The translations under genes were made by a program, and so were the position numbers. Positions 1-8,890 of a stretch of 64,000 nt of DNA are shown here, in pieces (the stretch's first letter is position 1; every line of letters starts with the position of its first letter). This DNA comes from Flavobacterium sp. H122 (GTDB lineage: Bacteria > Bacteroidota > Bacteroidia > Flavobacteriales > Flavobacteriaceae). The stretch is from positions 62,001 through 126,000 of the forward strand of contig NZ_SJZD01000002.1 in assembly GCF_004959765.1 (NCBI RefSeq), read 5' to 3'. The notes below the pieces were generated by a model that worked only from the letters and a program-made list of their open reading frames with translations, did not search any database and was not told the origin of the DNA.

Positions 1-797
1 AATCCCAGTGTAAACATCAGGATAATAACATTTACTAACGTTAGTTTGAATATACCTCCGCCGGTTACTGACGTTTTAAAATCAATAGATTCGTTGTTTT
101 TGTAAAGTTTAAGATTATCGATATAGTATTCTATGATTTCTTTTTGCCACCAAAACATATATACCCCAAAAGTTATTAATGTAAGCAGGTATCCTTTGAT
201 GTTTAACACAAGGTAATCTGCGCCGTTACCATCATATTTCATTTCAATATCCCCAAATCTGATATTGCCGATGATGTATTTTCTAAGATTGATAATAAAC
301 CAAGAGCCATAAATTCCAAAAGTAATGATTGTCAGACCGAACCATTTTAGAAAATTCACTATCAATTCGTTTCTGTTACCTCTGTAACCAAAACGAATTC
401 CTCTCCATGAAGTTCTTGACATACGGTATTTATAGCTGCCGTGTATTGCTATAGGTAAAACGGCAAAAAAGAACAGATAGAAAAGTAATAAGCCAATAAG
501 AGGCATTCCCATAGTATTGAATATTATGACAATCCCAAATAAAAGAGCGAATAAACCAACAGCCTTTATGAATCCCATAAACATTTCTTTTCCGGTACCG
601 TGAAACTCAAATGGTGAGTCGTTCAATGTTGTCTGGCTGTATAAGTATTTTAAGTTCTTCTCTTTTGCCCAGGGATAATAAAACCCCAAAGTTAATCCTG
701 TTAAAAGCCAGTTAATGATAATAATCCCAAAATAGGTTTCGCCTTTTCCCTTAAAATCAATAAGGTAGTTTTTTGATTTAGTTAAATTTTGTTCCAT
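1..797 (-). CDS. DUF898 (YjgN-like) multi-pass membrane protein, 3' end outside window
   Basis: Reading the minus strand from ATG at 797 gives an open frame of 265 codons that runs off the window edge without a stop. It starts MEQNLTKSKNYLIDFKGKGE. It contains hydrophobic segments separated by aromatic/basic loops such as GFYYPWAKEKNLKYLYSQT and YRMSRTSWRGIRFGYRGN. This alternation of membrane helices with WxxG/FYPWAK-like motifs is typical of DUF898, an inner-membrane family of unknown function. The C-terminal part is missing here. It is divergent from the suf genes, separated by a 162-base spacer holding the suf promoter. The family call is fairly firm; the function is unknown. Confidence 0.8.
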   Translation of the reverse strand, partial: MEQNLTKSKNYLIDFKGKGETYFGIIIINWLLTGLTLGFYYPWAKEKNLKYLYSQTTLNDSPFEFHGTGKEMFMGFIKAVGLFALLFGIVIIFNTMGMPLIGLLLFYLFFFAVLPIAIHGSYKYRMSRTSWRGIRFGYRGNRNELIVNFLKWFGLTIITFGIYGSWFIINLRKYIIGNIRFGDIEMKYDGNGADYLVLNIKGYLLTLITFGVYMFWWQKEIIEYYIDNLKLYKNNESIDFKTSVTGGGIFKLTLVNVIILMFTLG

Positions 798-911
798 GAA
801 TTAGATTAGTTTTTTTATTTCCATGCAATATAAATATTTTTAAATAAAAAATATCTATGAGTTAATTAGTTATAAAAATGTTAGTAATTATGAAAAAGGG
901 TTTTTATGTTA

Positions 912-919
912 TATCTTTG
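912..919 (+). promoter_or_regulatory. Bacteroidota -7 promoter element for the suf operon
   Basis: TATCTTTG matches TAnnTTTG, the -7 consensus of the primary sigma factor in Bacteroidota. It lies 40 bases before the start codon of the A-type carrier gene. I see no convincing TTTG -33 element upstream. Confidence 0.6.
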
Positions 920-959
920 CGGTTTAAAACGGTTAATTTAGACAAAATCAAAATAAGGG

Positions 960-1289
960 ATGATAAAAGTTTCAGAATCAGCGAGTAAGAAAATCATCGA
1001 GATGATGAAAGATGACGGATTCGACGCCTCTACAGACTTCGTAAGAGTAGGAGTAAAAAGCGGAGGTTGTTCAGGCTTGTCTTATGAGTTAAAATTTGAT
1101 AAAGAAATTAATGATAGCGATAAAGTTTTTGAAGACAGCAACGTTAAAATTGCTGTAGAAAAAAAGTCTTATCTGTACTTGATAGGTACAATTTTAGAAT
1201 ACTCGGGAGGTTTAAACGGAAAAGGATTTGTGTTTAACAATCCTAATGCACAAAGAACCTGTGGTTGTGGAGAATCATTCTCCTTATAA
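960..1289 (+). CDS. sufA: A-type iron-sulfur carrier (HesB/IscA/SufA family)
   Basis: This 109-residue protein has the length and the three conserved cysteines of A-type Fe-S carriers: Cys37 in the GGCSG motif and Cys101/Cys103 in the C-terminal CGCG motif. Such proteins hold a nascent [4Fe-4S] cluster from the SufBCD scaffold and pass it to apo-enzymes in the cytoplasm. It is the first gene of the suf cluster, preceded by a -7 promoter box, with sufB starting 17 bases after its stop. Whether it is functionally SufA or the related ErpA/IscA cannot be told from sequence alone. Its place in the operon favours SufA. Confidence 0.93.
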   Translation: MIKVSESASKKIIEMMKDDGFDASTDFVRVGVKSGGCSGLSYELKFDKEINDSDKVFEDSNVKIAVEKKSYLYLIGTILEYSGGLNGKGFVFNNPNAQRTCGCGESFSL

Positions 1290-1306
1290 TTTTAAATAAA
1301 AAAAAA

Positions 1307-2755
1307 ATGTCAAAATATACAGAGGACGATTTAAAAATCGAACTTGAAAATAAAGAGTACGAGTACGGTTTTTACACTGATATAGAATCGGAAACGTTTC
1401 CTCCGGGGTTAAACGAGGATATCGTACGTGCTATTTCGAAAAAGAAGAATGAGCCGGAATGGATGACTGAATGGCGCCTGGAAGCATTTCGTGTCTGGAA
1501 TGAAATGGTTGAACCGGAATGGGCAAATGTAAAATATGATAAACCTGATTTTCAGGCAGTTTCTTATTATTCGGCACCAAAGAAAAAAGATAAATACGAA
1601 AGCCTTGATGAGGTTGACCCTGAATTACTGGAAACTTTCAAAAAATTAGGGATTTCAATCGACGAGCAAAAGCAATTGGCTGGTGTTGCAGTAGATATCG
1701 TAATGGATTCAGTTTCTGTTGCGACAACTTTCAAAAAGACTTTAGCTGAAAAGGGAATTATTTTCTGTTCAATTTCAGAAGCGATTCAGGAACATCCTGA
1801 ATTGGTTCAAAAATACATCGGAAGCGTTGTGTCGCAAAGAGACAACTTCTATGCAGCTCTGAATTCGGCTGTATTTTCAGATGGATCTTTCTGTTATATC
1901 CCAAAAGGAGTAAGGTGTCCAATGGAATTATCAACGTACTTCCGTATTAACCAAGGAGGTACTGGTCAGTTTGAACGTACCTTGGTAATTGCTGATGAAG
2001 GCAGTTATGTATCCTATCTTGAAGGATGTACTGCACCAAGCCGTGATGAAAACCAATTACACGCTGCTGTAGTTGAACTTATCGCTTTGGATGATGCCGA
2101 AATCAAATACTCAACAGTACAAAACTGGTATCCTGGAAATAAGGAAGGTAAAGGTGGTGTTTTCAACTTTGTGACGAAACGTGGTTTGTGCGAGAAAAAT
2201 GCAAAAATTTCATGGACACAAGTAGAAACAGGATCGGCTGTGACATGGAAATACCCTTCATGTGTATTGAAAGGAGACAATTCAATAGGAGAGTTTTATT
2301 CAATTGCAGTAACCAATAATTTCCAACAGGCAGATACCGGAACCAAGATGATTCATTTGGGTAAAAATACTAAATCGACTATCATTTCAAAAGGTATTTC
2401 GGCAGGAAAATCTCAAAATAGTTACAGAGGATTAGTGCAAATCAGTTCACGTGCCGAAAATGCCCGTAACTTCTCGCAATGTGACTCATTATTGATGGGT
2501 AACAATTGTGGTGCACATACTTTTCCATATATCGAATCCAATAATTCAACGGCAAAAATCGAGCACGAGGCAACGACTTCAAAAATCGGAGAAGACCAGG
2601 TGTTTTACTGTAACCAACGTGGTATTCCAACAGAGAAAGCCATTGCATTGATTGTGAATGGATTCAGTAAAGAAGTTTTAAATAAACTGCCAATGGAATT
2701 TGCGGTAGAAGCCCAAAAACTATTGGAAATTTCTCTTGAAGGAAGTGTTGGATAA
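1307..2755 (+). CDS. sufB: Fe-S cluster assembly scaffold protein SufB
   Basis: This 482-residue protein is full length for SufB, the scaffold subunit of the SufBC2D complex on which Fe-S clusters are built. The core runs through typical stretches such as [28 protein letters not shown] and [13 protein letters not shown], and ends with the family tail [17 protein letters not shown]. The start MSKYTEDDL at 1307 is preferred over an in-frame GTG-like extension from 1265, which would overlap the upstream gene and add a hydrophobic stretch absent from SufB. An A-rich leader precedes the ATG. sufC follows 31 bases downstream. No unusual residues were noticed. Confidence 0.97.
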   Translation: MSKYTEDDLKIELENKEYEYGFYTDIESETFPPGLNEDIVRAISKKKNEPEWMTEWRLEAFRVWNEMVEPEWANVKYDKPDFQAVSYYSAPKKKDKYESLDEVDPELLETFKKLGISIDEQKQLAGVAVDIVMDSVSVATTFKKTLAEKGIIFCSISEAIQEHPELVQKYIGSVVSQRDNFYAALNSAVFSDGSFCYIPKGVRCPMELSTYFRINQGGTGQFERTLVIADEGSYVSYLEGCTAPSRDENQLHAAVVELIALDDAEIKYSTVQNWYPGNKEGKGGVFNFVTKRGLCEKNAKISWTQVETGSAVTWKYPSCVLKGDNSIGEFYSIAVTNNFQQADTGTKMIHLGKNTKSTIISKGISAGKSQNSYRGLVQISSRAENARNFSQCDSLLMGNNCGAHTFPYIESNNSTAKIEHEATTSKIGEDQVFYCNQRGIPTEKAIALIVNGFSKEVLNKLPMEFAVEAQKLLEISLEGSVG

Positions 2756-2786
2756 TCAATTTTTAAAATAAAAAAGATACTATAGT

Positions 2787-3536
2787 ATGTTAACTATAAA
2801 GAATTTACATGCCTCTGTTGAGGACAAAGAAATATTAAAAGGAATCAACCTTGAAATCAAAGCAGGCGAAGTACACGCAATCATGGGACCTAACGGTGCC
2901 GGTAAGTCAACACTTTCGTCAATCATTGCTGGTAATGAAAATTATGAAGTTTCTGAAGGAGAAATCTTTCTTGACGGAGAAGATTTGTCGGAATTAGCTC
3001 CTGAGGAAAGAGCACACAAAGGTGTTTTCCTGTCGTTTCAGTATCCGGTAGAAATCCCGGGAGTTTCGGTAACCAACTTTATCAAAACAGCTATCAACGA
3101 AAAGCGTAAAGCTAACGGTGAGGAAGAAATGCCGGCTAACGAAATGCTGAAGAAAATCCGTGAGAAATCTGAATTGTTGGAAATGGACAGAAAATTTCTT
3201 TCCCGTTCATTAAATGAAGGTTTTTCTGGTGGGGAAAAGAAACGTAATGAGATTTTCCAAATGGCGATGCTGGAGCCAAAAATTGCTATCCTTGACGAAA
3301 CCGATTCTGGTTTGGATATCGATGCGCTTCGTATTGTTGCCAACGGTGTAAATAAGTTAAAAAACAAAGACAATGCGGTTTTAGTGATTACGCACTACCA
3401 ACGTTTGTTAGACTATATTATTCCTGATTTTGTTCACGTACTGATGGATGGTAAAATTGTGAAATCAGGCGATGCATCTTTAGCATTGGAACTGGAAGAA
3501 AAAGGATACGATTGGATTAAAAATGAGGTAGTTTAA
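2787..3536 (+). CDS. sufC: Fe-S cluster assembly ATPase SufC
   Basis: This 249-residue ABC-type ATPase powers the SufBCD scaffold. The Walker A motif GPNGAGKS is at residues 34-41, the ABC signature is the SufC-type [11 protein letters not shown], and the Walker B region is [15 protein letters not shown]. Replacement of the usual LSGGQ by FSGGEKKR is diagnostic of SufC rather than of transporters. There are no membrane segments, so the protein is cytoplasmic. It lies between sufB and sufD with 1 base between its stop and the sufD start, consistent with translational coupling. Confidence 0.97.
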   Translation: MLTIKNLHASVEDKEILKGINLEIKAGEVHAIMGPNGAGKSTLSSIIAGNENYEVSEGEIFLDGEDLSELAPEERAHKGVFLSFQYPVEIPGVSVTNFIKTAINEKRKANGEEEMPANEMLKKIREKSELLEMDRKFLSRSLNEGFSGGEKKRNEIFQMAMLEPKIAILDETDSGLDIDALRIVANGVNKLKNKDNAVLVITHYQRLLDYIIPDFVHVLMDGKIVKSGDASLALELEEKGYDWIKNEVV

Positions 3537-3537
3537 C

Positions 3538-4854
3538 ATGGAATTGAAAGAAAAATTAATCTCATCCTTTATGGCTTTTGAAGAAAAAGTCGATGTAGCT
3601 ACGGAGCTGCACGATTTGAGAACTTCAGCCTTAAAGAATTTTGAAACAAAAGGGTTTCCTACAAAAAAAGAGGAAGCCTGGAAATATACTTCGCTGAATG
3701 CGGTTTTAAAAAATGATTTCAGCATTTTTCCTAAAAAGGAGCATGCTATCGAAATCAAAGACGTAAAAAAATACTTCATCAACGATGTAGATACTTATAA
3801 AGTAATCTTTATCGATGGTGTTTTCAGTACGTTTTTATCATCAACCACTCATGATGGACTGGATGTTTGTTTAATGTCATCGGCATTGACAAAACCCAAG
3901 TATAAAATGATAATCGATACCTATTTTAACCAAGTAGCAAGTAAAGAGGAATCATTAACTACTTTAAATACCGCTTTTGCTTACGAAGGAGCTTATATTA
4001 ACATCCCGAAGAGTAAAGTTGTAGAGAAACCTATCGAAATCATTTATTTTTCTACCGGTAACGAAGCGGCGTTAATGGTGCAGCCACGTAATTTGGTTAT
4101 CGTAGGTGAAAACGCATACGTACAAATTATTGAGCGCCATCAGAGTTTGAATGAGAATCCGGTGTTGACCAATTCAGTTACCGAGATTTTTGCTCAAAAA
4201 CGTGCCATTGTTGATTACTACAAAATTCAGAATGACGTGCAAACGGCTAATTTGATTGATAATACGTATATCTCTCAAAAACAGGAAAGCCGTGTTGCAG
4301 TACATACCTTCTCTTTTGGTGGAAACATTACCCGTAACAATTTGAATTTCTACCATCACGGAGAAAGAATCGATTCTACTTTAAAAGGAATTACGATTAT
4401 TGGTGATAAACAACACGTAGATCATTATACTTTAGTAAACCACGAACAGCCAAATTGCGAAAGCCACCAGAATTATAAAACGATTTTGGACGGACAGTCG
4501 ACTGGTGTTTTCAACGGTAAAATATATGTTGAAAAAGAAGCGCAGAAAACTGATGCTTTCCAGCAAAACAATAACATCTTATTGAGCGATAAAGCGACTA
4601 TCAATGCTAAACCGCAATTGGAGATTTTTGCAGATGATGTAAAATGTTCACACGGATGTACCATTGGTCAGTTGGATGACAGTGCGATGTTCTACATGCA
4701 GCAACGTGGAATCCCTAAAAAAGAAGCCAAAGCCTTATTGATGTATGCTTTCACCAGTGAAGTAACAGCAAGCATCAAAATACCGGAATTAAAAGCTAAA
4801 ATCGCCCGAATCATCGCCGATAAATTGGGCGTGAAAATGGGATTTGATTTGTAG
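3538..4854 (+). CDS. sufD: Fe-S cluster assembly protein SufD
   Basis: This 438-residue protein is the SufB-like third subunit of the SufBC2D scaffold, involved in iron entry and complex stability. It has the SufD N-terminal signature FPTKKEEAWKYTSLNA (about residues 40-55), the parallel beta-helix middle, and the C-terminal motif DDVKCSHGCTIGQLDD followed by QRGIPKKEAKALLMYAF. It ends immediately before a strong terminator. In this genome sufS does not follow directly; a block of unrelated, mostly opposite-strand genes of about 7 kb intervenes. Confidence 0.96.
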   Translation: MELKEKLISSFMAFEEKVDVATELHDLRTSALKNFETKGFPTKKEEAWKYTSLNAVLKNDFSIFPKKEHAIEIKDVKKYFINDVDTYKVIFIDGVFSTFLSSTTHDGLDVCLMSSALTKPKYKMIIDTYFNQVASKEESLTTLNTAFAYEGAYINIPKSKVVEKPIEIIYFSTGNEAALMVQPRNLVIVGENAYVQIIERHQSLNENPVLTNSVTEIFAQKRAIVDYYKIQNDVQTANLIDNTYISQKQESRVAVHTFSFGGNITRNNLNFYHHGERIDSTLKGITIIGDKQHVDHYTLVNHEQPNCESHQNYKTILDGQSTGVFNGKIYVEKEAQKTDAFQQNNNILLSDKATINAKPQLEIFADDVKCSHGCTIGQLDDSAMFYMQQRGIPKKEAKALLMYAFTSEVTASIKIPELKAKIARIIADKLGVKMGFDL

Positions 4855-4871
4855 TCAGATTATATATATAG

Positions 4872-4896
4872 AAAAGCCACTCATTGAGTGGCTTTT
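4872..4896. terminator. Bidirectional terminator between sufD and the convergent gene
   Basis: AAAAGCCACTC, an ATT loop and GAGTGGCTTTT form an 11-bp perfect stem with A/T tracts at both ends. It therefore works in either direction. The stop codon of the minus-strand gene lies inside the hairpin. Confidence 0.85.
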
Positions 4897-5393
4897 CTAT
4901 ATTCAAGAATTTCGTTTATAACCTCATTTGCTTCTGGAATTAAGTTTTGATTTAACTTATTTGTTAATTCAGAATCAGATAGTCTTTCAAATTCTTTTCT
5001 AAAAATATTTTTTTTCCTTTCGATTGATTCTAATTTTTCTTCTTCACTTTTTATATCTGAAGAAGTCAAAAAATCTAAAAGTTTACTTCGGTTTATATAG
5101 CTGAATATTATTATAAATAATAATGGTATAGCTTGGATAGTAATTCCAAAAAAAGATAACCCCATTTTAAATGGAAAAAAATAAATAAGACCACTCAAGC
5201 CTAATAGTAAAGTTAATCCTAGGATGTAATTGAAATATTTTTTAATAAAGAAAAAGGCTGGGAAATTTATTGTAATAAGACATAAACCTAAATAATAATT
5301 TTTCTCAAAATGCCATCCTTCAATTCTTCCGATAATTAAAAAAAGGATTGATAAAAAACTTGCAAAACAAAGAAGATAAAAATTTCTATTCAT
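4881..5393 (-). CDS. Hypothetical membrane protein with coiled C-terminus
   Basis: The protein has 170 residues. Residues 5-115 form about four hydrophobic segments (for example FYLLCFASFLSILFLIIGRI and AIPLLFIIIFSYI). A charged, probably helical C-terminal tail follows, containing IKSEEEKLESIERKKNIFRK. I do not recognise a family. It starts 7 bases after the stop of the upstream protease on the same strand, so the two are probably co-transcribed. Its last codons and stop are encoded by the terminator hairpin shared with sufD. It may be a membrane partner of the protease; this is inference from position only. Confidence 0.75.
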   Translation of the reverse strand: MNRNFYLLCFASFLSILFLIIGRIEGWHFEKNYYLGLCLITINFPAFFFIKKYFNYILGLTLLLGLSGLIYFFPFKMGLSFFGITIQAIPLLFIIIFSYINRSKLLDFLTSSDIKSEEEKLESIERKKNIFRKEFERLSDSELTNKLNQNLIPEANEVINEILEYRKATQ

Positions 5394-5400
5394 AATTTAT

Positions 5401-6900
5401 TTATTGTTGAATGTTCAGCATTTTTAAAACTACATTGGATGGAATTGAAAAGCCTATTCCTGACACATTTGTACCCGAGGCTTTCATGGTATTGATTCCA
5501 ATAATTTCTCCTTTAAGATTCAGCATAGGGCCACCGCTGTTTCCGGAATTGATGTTGATATCAGATTGAATGAAATTTACACCATTATACTTTCTGTAAC
5601 CGCTTATTATCCCTTTACTTATAGACTGGACTAATTTCTTGTCAAGAGGTGTGCCGATAGCATATACATCATCACCCAGACTTGTTTTGCCGCTGTCGGA
5701 AAACGATAAGCCCTTAATGTTATTGATATTTACTTTTAAGACAGCTAAGTCAAAATCTTTGTTGTGTTTTACTATTTCTGCTTTTACTTTATTTCCGTTT
5801 TCAATTTTTACAAATATGGGTTTGTTTCCTTCAATTACGTGGTAATTAGTAATCAAATGGCCATTGTCGGTAATAAAAACACCACTTCCAAATTTACCTT
5901 CTGTCTCAACAGTAACAACTGAATTAACAACTTCTTTGAGCATTTCTGAAGTATTCGAAAATGACCTGTTTAATGGCAGTGGTAATTTTACTGAATCTCC
6001 CTTTGATTTTTCAAGATATTTTTGTTCTGCCTCAGTAATCAAACTGTACAAAGAATCCTCTTCCAGTAAATGTCTTTCAGATAACGATACCATTTCATGC
6101 AATAACAGCTCATAATTATTGCCGGCTCTGTAATACTGTGTTCTTACTGTAAATGTTTTTATAGGGTTTTCCAAATCTGATAAAGCAAATACCTGCCACT
6201 CACATTCTAACGAACATGTTCCTGTGTAATCACGTAGCAGTTTGCCATTCAGATTAAAATTCATGTTTTTAATTACAGGTTTAAGAATAATCTTAGGGCT
6301 TTGAAGGGTTGAAACATCTTTTTCAGCATTTTTTCTTGAGAAATAGACAGCATTAATGTAAGAACTGTTGAAGGAATTTATAATCCGCATTTCCATATTC
6401 TCCGGATATCCCAAAAGCCGGTAAATGTCTTTGTCCTTTAATCGCTTTTTGCTTCCGTTTATTTCTCCCAGTATATGATTTTCATCTATTTTTAAGATAG
6501 GGATTTCTATCCCGGCCAAGACCGTATTTTCTAACTCTTTAAAAGATTTTGTCAGTTTCAGGACGTTGCTTTTTGAATCCTTTTCAGAATCAATAATGCA
6601 CGAATTACATTCATTTACAGCGTCAAGGAAAGACAGATTGTTTTTTCTTTTGTCTTTCAGACTAAGTTCAATGGTGTTATAGTTTTCCTTGACAATTTTG
6701 ATTTTGCTGATTTGTTTGTCTATTTTTTTATAATCAAAAGGGGTTTCTCCTAATTTTTGACCATTATCATCTAAAATCTCGGCTCCTTCCGGATTTGTGA
6801 TTATTAAATCTAAACTGCTGTTTTGAGAAAAAGCATTGAAATTTATTAATGAAAAGATAAAAAAGAAATGTTTTTTAATATTCAACGAACAGGTATTCAT
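5401..6900 (-). CDS. Secreted PEGA-like / trypsin-like (HtrA-type) serine protease
   Basis: This 499-residue protein starts with a probable signal peptide (hydrophobic stretch at 10-24, ending NAFSQ). Residues 30-80 resemble a PEGA-type surface domain (LIITNPEGAEI, GETPFDY). Residues 90-330 are not recognised. The C-terminal 165 residues are a chymotrypsin-fold protease of the HtrA/DegP type, with a complete triad: His354 (NYHVIEG), Asp384 (DFDLAVL) and Ser455 (GNSGGPM). Unlike DegP it has no PDZ domain after the protease. It is expected in the periplasm or at the cell surface. The first gene of a two-gene unit with the membrane protein at 4881. Confidence 0.88.
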   Translation of the reverse strand: MNTCSLNIKKHFFFIFSLINFNAFSQNSSLDLIITNPEGAEILDDNGQKLGETPFDYKKIDKQISKIKIVKENYNTIELSLKDKRKNNLSFLDAVNECNSCIIDSEKDSKSNVLKLTKSFKELENTVLAGIEIPILKIDENHILGEINGSKKRLKDKDIYRLLGYPENMEMRIINSFNSSYINAVYFSRKNAEKDVSTLQSPKIILKPVIKNMNFNLNGKLLRDYTGTCSLECEWQVFALSDLENPIKTFTVRTQYYRAGNNYELLLHEMVSLSERHLLEEDSLYSLITEAEQKYLEKSKGDSVKLPLPLNRSFSNTSEMLKEVVNSVVTVETEGKFGSGVFITDNGHLITNYHVIEGNKPIFVKIENGNKVKAEIVKHNKDFDLAVLKVNINNIKGLSFSDSGKTSLGDDVYAIGTPLDKKLVQSISKGIISGYRKYNGVNFIQSDININSGNSGGPMLNLKGEIIGINTMKASGTNVSGIGFSIPSNVVLKMLNIQQ

Positions 6901-6936
6901 TTTTCGAAAGGCTTTATTTTTATTGAGGAAAATGTA

Positions 6937-6944
6937 TATTTTTG
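6937..6944 (+). promoter_or_regulatory. -7 promoter element
   Basis: TATTTTTG matches TAnnTTTG, 35 bases before the start of the secreted protein at 6980. Confidence 0.5.
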
Positions 6945-6979
6945 CACGGCCATTTTCGGCATAAACTTAATTAAATCAA

Positions 6980-7837
6980 ATGAAATCAAAAATTATTTTT
7001 TTATTAGCACTGGCTTATTCATTGGTAGGAAATGCGCAACTTTCAGCAGTTGATTACAAAAGTAAAGAGTTTAATCAATTCAAAGCTTCAAAAACGTATG
7101 TTGTTCTTACCGGAGATGCTAAATTTGACTCAGAAATCAAAGCTGGTATGACAGATTTATGGAAAGTAACTCCTTTTTCTTTTATCAGTAAAGCAGAATT
7201 TGAAAAAAAACTACCGGAAACAACAGCATCTTTCATTAGTTTCATAGTAATCAGCGGCAAGAATCCTGGTCAGAATTATCATTTTTTAGCATTGTTGAAT
7301 GGAGGTAAAAAAAAGCTTTCCAGATATGAATATGACGATATGTTGGCTTATTGTCCGATCAACTTTTTTCAAAACGAAAATAAATTGACAGATTGCAGCT
7401 ACCGTGTTAGAAATATGATTGAATCGATGGTTCACTCTATGAATATTGTTCAAAAAAATGATATTAAAGGTAATTCTTATAAAATTGTAAAAGAATTACG
7501 GGAGAAATATAATGAGAAAGCACCTCAGATTAAAGACAGAACTTTACTGTTTTGCGATGTTACATTAGGCAACAAAATTACCAAAAGTGACATAGCTGGA
7601 ATTTATCCTCATAAATTTGAAATATGTTCCAAAGAGAAAATCGAACAGGTAATTAAGGATAAAAGCAAAGAGTATTATTACTTTCAGCCTGCTATAACCA
7701 TGAATAAATCAATGTTTGTTTTTGATCCTTCAAATGGTGAAGTTTTATATTTCGACTACAACATTATGGGATTGAATATTAACACAGGGAATATTGAAGA
7801 TTTAGCGAAAGCTGTAAGTCCAAAGAAGAAAAAATAA
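6980..7837 (+). CDS. Hypothetical secreted protein
   Basis: The protein has 285 residues. A clear N-terminal signal peptide ends in the common Bacteroidota cleavage context GNAQ near residue 20, so it should be exported. The mature part is mixed alpha/beta, lysine-rich, with three cysteines (CPINFF, TDCSYR, FCDVTL) and a KKKK tail. I do not recognise a domain. It is flanked by oppositely oriented genes, with its own promoter box and a terminator directly after it, so it is probably a single-gene transcript. Function unknown. Confidence 0.75.
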   Translation: MKSKIIFLLALAYSLVGNAQLSAVDYKSKEFNQFKASKTYVVLTGDAKFDSEIKAGMTDLWKVTPFSFISKAEFEKKLPETTASFISFIVISGKNPGQNYHFLALLNGGKKKLSRYEYDDMLAYCPINFFQNENKLTDCSYRVRNMIESMVHSMNIVQKNDIKGNSYKIVKELREKYNEKAPQIKDRTLLFCDVTLGNKITKSDIAGIYPHKFEICSKEKIEQVIKDKSKEYYYFQPAITMNKSMFVFDPSNGEVLYFDYNIMGLNINTGNIEDLAKAVSPKKKK

Positions 7838-7860
7838 TAATTGCAATTATTATAGTTTAG

Positions 7861-7887
7861 AAACGCCTCATTGATTGAGGCGTTTTT
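7861..7887. terminator. Bidirectional terminator
   Basis: AAACGCCTCA, a TTGAT loop and TGAGGCGTTTTTT form a hairpin with a T tract. It serves the plus-strand gene at 6980. The stop of the minus-strand SGNH gene (7868-7870) lies within its stem. Confidence 0.85.
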
Positions 7888-8890
7888 TATTAAATACAAA
7901 GGTCAGGTAATTGCCTATTGCTTCATGCGCATGATAATTAAAATGTCCTTCCATATTGGAATTTTCCCAGAAATAGGGATTAACCCCCTTTTGTCTCAAA
8001 TTTTCTAAAACCGGATAAGTTTCATAAAACTTAAAATTGTACTTTTTTAATGTGTTTTCTAGCGCTGGTTCAGCTTTCTCATTTAAAATAAATAAACTCT
8101 TGTCATTTAGTAATTCTTTGAGCATTTTTATTTGTAAATCAGTTAAGTTTTTAAAATAATAGTCATAATAAGAATAATCAAAAGCCGTTGTTTCAGGCTG
8201 GTAAAACTTATCCAGTATAATTTTTCTGCTTTCACCTCTTGCATGCAATATATAAGCCTCCATAATCATATTTATCAGCGAAGTATTGTCAATTAAGGTT
8301 TGTGCTTTATAATACAATTCATAAGCTTTTGATTGATTTTTAACAATCTGAAGTTTATTGTTTGAGTTGATTATTTTCACCGGATCTAATGTGCTTTGTG
8401 AGTCTAAAATCAAATCATAACTATCAAAAAAATAGATGCAGTAATCAATGTCAAACTTTTCTGCCAAAAGCTTTTTTCTTATATAAACATCTGGAAGAAC
8501 TGAATTACTCAAACCAAAATTGATTACTTCAATTGTTTTGTTATCTACAGCTTTATTTAAATTTCTTTCTAAAATTGAGCAAAAATTAAACTTTGGATCC
8601 AGTTGAAAAGCTTCGACAAATGAATCCCCGAATACCGCAATTCGTATAGTGTTTGGTTTCTTTTTAAGAGAAACGTTACCTATAAAACCATATTGATTTG
8701 TTTGGTTTATATACAATCCTTCTTTTATTTCATTGATGGGGCTGTTAGGTAGATAGGTTTTACCAATTTCTTTGTCAAATGTTTTAAATGGAAGTTTTAT
8801 CTCCGTTCCTTTTAGGAAAAATTCCAAAAAAAGAAATGAAATGAAGCAACCAAAAATGAAGCTTGCAATTATTTTAAATTTTCTCGTCAA
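7868..8890 (-). CDS. SGNH-hydrolase-like membrane-anchored protein, MBOAT partner
   Basis: This 340-residue protein has a single N-terminal transmembrane anchor (about 5-27), followed by an SGNH-type extracellular domain. Block I is IAVFGDSFVE with Ser90, and a late block GHFNYHAHEA (about 315-324) supplies the histidine. It overlaps the upstream MBOAT gene by 4 bases, which indicates coupled translation. MBOAT/SGNH pairs of the AlgI-AlgX/DltB-DltD type transfer acyl groups across the membrane onto an envelope glycan, polymer or lipid. The acceptor here is unknown. Its nearest gene families are DUF1574/AlgX-like, but exact assignment is uncertain. Confidence 0.82.
   Translation of the reverse strand: MTRKFKIIASFIFGCFISFLFLEFFLKGTEIKLPFKTFDKEIGKTYLPNSPINEIKEGLYINQTNQYGFIGNVSLKKKPNTIRIAVFGDSFVEAFQLDPKFNFCSILERNLNKAVDNKTIEVINFGLSNSVLPDVYIRKKLLAEKFDIDYCIYFFDSYDLILDSQSTLDPVKIINSNNKLQIVKNQSKAYELYYKAQTLIDNTSLINMIMEAYILHARGESRKIILDKFYQPETTAFDYSYYDYYFKNLTDLQIKMLKELLNDKSLFILNEKAEPALENTLKKYNFKFYETYPVLENLRQKGVNPYFWENSNMEGHFNYHAHEAIGNYLTFVFNKKRLNQ

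Noticed and set aside
1265..1306. Longer start for SufB
   Set aside because: It overlaps the upstream gene end and adds residues absent from SufB; the ATG at 1307 has the typical A-rich leader.
2014..2648. Antisense open frames across sufB
   Set aside because: They overlap the strongly conserved sufB coding sequence on the other strand, and show no family motif, promoter or leader.
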